From positions 44,269 through 108,268 of the forward strand of contig JADZAC010000065.1 in assembly GCA_020852835.1 (NCBI GenBank): DNA of 64,000 bases. The letters are read 5' to 3'. The translations under genes and the position numbers were made by a program. Below are positions 61,015 to 64,000 of this stretch, piece by piece (position 1 is the first letter of the stretch; each line of letters starts with the position of its first letter). The stretch is from Flavobacteriales bacterium (GTDB lineage Bacteria > Bacteroidota > Bacteroidia > Flavobacteriales_F > PHOS-HE28). Under the pieces are notes generated by a model. That model saw only the letters and a program-made list of their open reading frames with translations. It was not told the DNA's origin and did not search any database.

Positions 61015-63294
61015 TTATTCCGAGGCGGAGCGCGAGAAGATCACATAGCCGAAATTCAGGCTCCACACCCACGGCTTGTCCAAGCTGTCGAAGTAGCTGG
61101 TGTTCAACCACAGGGGCCCCAGCGGGGTTTGGTAGATCAGGGAGCCGCTCGCCAGTAGATGGCGCGTGCTGATGGCCGCGCCCTCGGCAGTGGCGTTGCC
61201 CGGTTCGCGCTCCAAGGCCTTGTACGGCTGGAACACGTAGCCCTCCAGGCGCAGGTCGAATTTGTTCCGCGCCACGGCGATGATGGTACGGACACCACCG
61301 GCCACGTACTGGGAGGCCCGGTATTTCTCAAGGAAGTAGGTCTTGCTTTCAGGAGTGGGCTGGAACACCGGCGTTTGCAGCAAGGTGCCCGTGTAGTTGG
61401 CGAAGAAGGGCTGCGTACTGTAAACGCCTTCGGCAAAGAACCCGAACTTGAAGTGGCCCCGCGGCAGGAAGTACTTCTCCAAGCTGGCCTTCAGCACCAC
61501 CCAATCGTGCCGTTCCCGGTATTCTCCCCGCTGGACGGAACGGGATCCCGGGAGCGTGTTTTCCGCGCCGCCGATGTACCGTGCGCTCAGCAGCAGCAGT
61601 TCCCCACTGTTGGGCTGCTGTTTGCGGTTGAGGCTGTTGCGTTCCAAGGTCAATCCCGTGGTGGCGAACTTGAACTCCGTCACGTCGGCCGTGTCCAAGG
61701 CGTCGAAATCGGTGGACTGGTAGTAGCTGTCCTTGGTCTGGGCATACTTGCCATCAAAGCGCAACAGGCCCTTGTTGCCCATGGCCATGCCGGCATTGGC
61801 GCCGCCCCAGAGTTCCCGGCGCACGATGTAGGAGGGGCGCACTTCCTGGAAAAAGGAGGTGAACCCGCTGAAATGGTCCCATCGGTTGAGCGTCAGTTCG
61901 GGTTCCAGAAAGATGGGCCTGCGCGAGCTCAGGTCCGTGCGCCAGCGCAGCTGCCCCGAGGTGTAGAATTTGCCGAAGTACCCGGTGCCCTCCAAGGTGC
62001 TGCTGGTGCGGCCGAAAATGTTGTAGCGCGCGCCGATCATGCCGGTGTTCACCGGCCGGGAACTGATCAACCCGCCGAACTTCACTTCCAACGGGCGTTC
62101 CCTCTTCACCGTGATGCCCAGATCGAAGTTGCCGCGCGCCGGCACATAGGTGGCCTGCGGGAACAGACCGTTCACATTGTTGTCCGCATAAAGCCGGAAG
62201 TAGCGGGATTTGAGCTCCGCGGCGGTCAGCGGTTCATTGTGTTTGTTCACCAACCGCTCGCAATAAAGCGCTTGGCCTTTCTGCAAACCGTTGAACCGGA
62301 TGTCGCCGAAGACCACGGGCGGGCATTGTTGCCTGAACCGGCGCCGGGCTTCCGCCAGGGCTGCAGCATCCTGCCTGCGGGGCACGGCGGCGAGGATCGC
62401 CGGCATCTGCGCCATGGCCGCAGCGTATCCGTCGGCTATGGCCTGCTTGGCGTTGTTGAAGTCGAAAATGCTTACGGCCGTTCCCGGTTCGATGATCACG
62501 CCGGGGTCGCAGGGCAGCACATAGGCCGTGGGCTGGGTCATCAGCGATTTGAGCTGGCCCATCAGGTCGTCTTCGCTGGGCGGCGGGCTGTTGAAGGCCA
62601 CGTTGCTGCCGATGATGTAGTCCGGCAGGAAGGCATCGTACATCACGTCCGCCGGGAAGTTGTTGTACATCCCCCCGTCCATCATCAGGTGCCCGTTGAT
62701 CTGGATCGGCTTGAAGTAGAACGGGTAGCTCATGCTGGCCCGCACCGCCATGGCCAGGTCGCCTTCGGCGAAAACCACCTTTCTGCGCGCGGTCACGTCG
62801 GAGGCTACGCACCGGAAAGGCACGAACAAGCTGTCCATGTTGTATCCTGCGGCGGCGGATACTCCGGCAAACGTGCGCATCTGCTCGAAATCGATCAGTG
62901 CCGGGGAGCGCAAGCTGGTGGGCAGCGACAGCTGCAGCGCGGTATCCACGTTCAAACCAAGGGTGAGCATGGATGCGTCTGGAGGGTCCTGCTTGAAATA
63001 GTAGATGTATTCCGGTTCTATGCCGCCGTATGCCATTTGGCGGTAGAGGTCGGTTTGGAACAGGGAATCCATTTGCGCCGGTGATATGCCCGAGGCGTAG
63101 AGCGCCCCCACCAAGGCCCCCATGCTGCTGCCGGTGATGTAGTCCACCGGTATGTGGTTTTCCTCCAGGGCCTTCAGCACACCGATGTGCGAAAGGGCCG
63201 ATGCACCGCCGCCGCTGAGCACCACGCCGATACGCTGCGCACAGAGGCCCAAGGCCAGGCTCATGGCGATCAGCAGGGTGGTGGTCCGCAACAT
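61015..63294 (-). CDS. Patatin-BamA fusion (PlpD-like outer-membrane phospholipase)
   Basis: 759 residues from ATG 63294. Signal peptide LLIAMSLALGLCAQ and a patatin domain (RIGVVLSGGGASALSHIGVL, ITGSSMGALVGALYASG with the nucleophile Ser, LMMDGGMYNNFPADV with the Asp) come first. A POTRA-like region (PPVVFGDIRFNGLQKGQALY) leads into a 16-strand-type Omp85 barrel with a long beta-rich C-terminus (WLNTSYFDSLDKPWVW). The oxyanion loop reads GGGASA instead of GGGxKG/RG. TACTTTTG (63311-63318) is its -7 box, 16 nt before the ATG. An autotransported phospholipase is inferred. Confidence 0.9.
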   Translation of the reverse strand: MLRTTTLLIAMSLALGLCAQRIGVVLSGGGASALSHIGVLKALEENHIPVDYITGSSMGALVGALYASGISPAQMDSLFQTDLYRQMAYGGIEPEYIYYFKQDPPDASMLTLGLNVDTALQLSLPTSLRSPALIDFEQMRTFAGVSAAAGYNMDSLFVPFRCVASDVTARRKVVFAEGDLAMAVRASMSYPFYFKPIQINGHLMMDGGMYNNFPADVMYDAFLPDYIIGSNVAFNSPPPSEDDLMGQLKSLMTQPTAYVLPCDPGVIIEPGTAVSIFDFNNAKQAIADGYAAAMAQMPAILAAVPRRQDAAALAEARRRFRQQCPPVVFGDIRFNGLQKGQALYCERLVNKHNEPLTAAELKSRYFRLYADNNVNGLFPQATYVPARGNFDLGITVKRERPLEVKFGGLISSRPVNTGMIGARYNIFGRTSSTLEGTGYFGKFYTSGQLRWRTDLSSRRPIFLEPELTLNRWDHFSGFTSFFQEVRPSYIVRRELWGGANAGMAMGNKGLLRFDGKYAQTKDSYYQSTDFDALDTADVTEFKFATTGLTLERNSLNRKQQPNSGELLLLSARYIGGAENTLPGSRSVQRGEYRERHDWVVLKASLEKYFLPRGHFKFGFFAEGVYSTQPFFANYTGTLLQTPVFQPTPESKTYFLEKYRASQYVAGGVRTIIAVARNKFDLRLEGYVFQPYKALEREPGNATAEGAAISTRHLLASGSLIYQTPLGPLWLNTSYFDSLDKPWVWSLNFGYVIFSRSASE

Positions 63295-63310
63295 CCGGTA
63301 GGCAGCGGCC

Positions 63311-63318
63311 CAAAAGTA
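63311..63318 (-). promoter_or_regulatory. -7 element TACTTTTG of the patatin-BamA gene
   Basis: Exact TAnnTTTG on the minus strand ending 16 nt before ATG 63294. It argues against the longer in-frame start at 63330. Confidence 0.6.
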
Positions 63319-63337
63319 GTGTGGTCGCACGCGCGCT

Positions 63338-64000
63338 TCAGCCGCCCAGTGCCGCGATCAATTCCTGGAAGTACGGCGGTGCCTGCAACAAGCGGCTGCC
63401 ATACCAGCAGAACGGCTCACCATCCACCAGCAGCACACGGGACCGGGGCAGCAGCCGCTGCACCTCCCCGGCATGGCTTGCACCGAACGGGTAGGGTTCG
63501 GAGCTCAGCAGCACCACCTCAGGGGCTCCTTCCGGGGCGGCTGGTTCCAACAGCAGTTCGTTCACCTGCGGGTACCGCTCCGGGGATCCGCCGCAGGCGT
63601 TGGCCCATCCGCAACGTTGCAGCATGTCGTGGATGAAGGTGCCGGGCCCGGCCGCCATGTATGGCTGCCGCCAGATCAAGTAGGCCACTCTACTGCGGAC
63701 AGGGGAGGGGCGCAGTTGGGCAAAGCCCGCCGCAATGCGCTCCACCATTTCCTCGGCCACGGATGCAGTGCCGGTGAGCTTGCCTATGCCGCAGATCATG
63801 TCCAACGCACCGTCCAGGTCGTTCACATCGCTCATCCACACCGGGAATTCCCGTTCCAGTGCTTCGATGTCCGCCCGTTCGTTCTCTTCCTTGTTGCCGA
63901 TGATCAGGTCCGGCTTCAACGCCCGCACCTTGGCCAGGTCCACGTTCTTGGTGCCGCCCACCCGAGGCTTGCTACGGAACCACGCCTCCGGGTGGATGCA
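63338..64000 (-). CDS. Helical-backbone metal receptor / BtuF-like substrate-binding protein; 5' end outside window
   Basis: 220 residues visible. The frame is open to base 64000, where it reads CIHPEAWFRSKPRVGGTKNV, typical of internal sequence, so GTG 63961 is not the start. ALKPDLIIGNKEENERADIE, FPVWMSDVNDLDGALDMICG, VAYLIWRQPYMAAGPGTFIH and ASHAGEVQRLLP match the Bacteroidota single-domain receptors related to BtuF and FhuD-type proteins. A role in corrinoid or siderophore uptake is inferred. It is 43 nt upstream of the patatin-BamA start, on the same strand. Confidence 0.88.
   Translation of the reverse strand, partial: CIHPEAWFRSKPRVGGTKNVDLAKVRALKPDLIIGNKEENERADIEALEREFPVWMSDVNDLDGALDMICGIGKLTGTASVAEEMVERIAAGFAQLRPSPVRSRVAYLIWRQPYMAAGPGTFIHDMLQRCGWANACGGSPERYPQVNELLLEPAAPEGAPEVVLLSSEPYPFGASHAGEVQRLLPRSRVLLVDGEPFCWYGSRLLQAPPYFQELIAALGG

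Overview
The window comes from a GC-rich member of the Bacteroidota, most likely a flavobacterial-type lineage. Four things point there. Several large secreted proteins end in a type IX secretion (T9SS) C-terminal sorting domain. There is a PorE-like OmpA/PD40 protein and a GSIII-type glutamine synthetase. Many starts lack a Shine-Dalgarno sequence. Recognisable promoters follow the Bacteroidota pattern TTTG/TTG, about 19 nt, then TAnnTTTG. No plasmid, phage or CRISPR locus is visible; this looks like chromosome with small islands of repeats and gene debris.

Layout. 1-8.7 kb: 3' end of glnN, a PorE-like envelope protein, then housekeeping genes (purM, prfA, folK, deoxynucleoside kinase) and a TPR lipoprotein. 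8.7-10.5 kb: an accessory scar holding an orphan RHS tip with a frameshifted LysM domain, a small membrane protein, the tail of an HTH-type protein and multi-hairpin direct repeats. 10.5-20 kb: an outer-membrane protein with a damaged start codon, a secreted sugar-dehydrogenase-like protein, a bacilliredoxin, a Pif1/RecD-like helicase, a GIY-YIG nuclease embedded in a cluster of short palindromic repeats, an exopolyphosphatase and two tandem secreted paralogues. 20-33 kb: a DUF4143 ATPase, valS (with one of those repeats inserted in frame), holA-amn, a secreted subtilase, a patatin, an amidohydrolase lipoprotein, a polytopic membrane protein and pyrF. 33-41 kb: DUF2851 bracketed by TACGAACTA-type repeats, PspC, DUF1456, a repeat cluster, a secreted vWA protein, a dTDP-rhamnose-reductase-like SDR, an HhH protein and an acyl-CoA dehydrogenase.

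41-56.6 kb is the information-processing core: rpsU, a xerC-like recombinase, hpf, four tRNAs, tuf, tRNA-Trp, secE, nusG, rplK, rplA, rplJ, rplL, rpoB, rpoC and a DUF3467 gene. All are on the plus strand, with a strong consensus promoter ahead of the tRNAs. RpoB carries Asn and Thr where rifampicin-sensitive enzymes have His526 and Pro564 (E. coli numbering). 57-61 kb is a five-gene minus-strand operon (membrane protein, winged-helix regulator, DUF4173-like, membrane protein, EEP phosphatase/nuclease) with a perfect 12-bp palindrome at its promoter. The window closes with a patatin-BamA fusion and the 3' part of a metal/cobalamin-type substrate-binding protein.

The most unusual signals are the GIY-YIG gene with its dispersed palindromes (including copies translated inside ValS and at the Ppx C-terminus), the decayed RHS/LysM locus with its hairpin repeats, the rifampicin-region substitutions in RpoB, and a group of promoter boxes only 5-6 nt before ATG that implies leaderless mRNAs.
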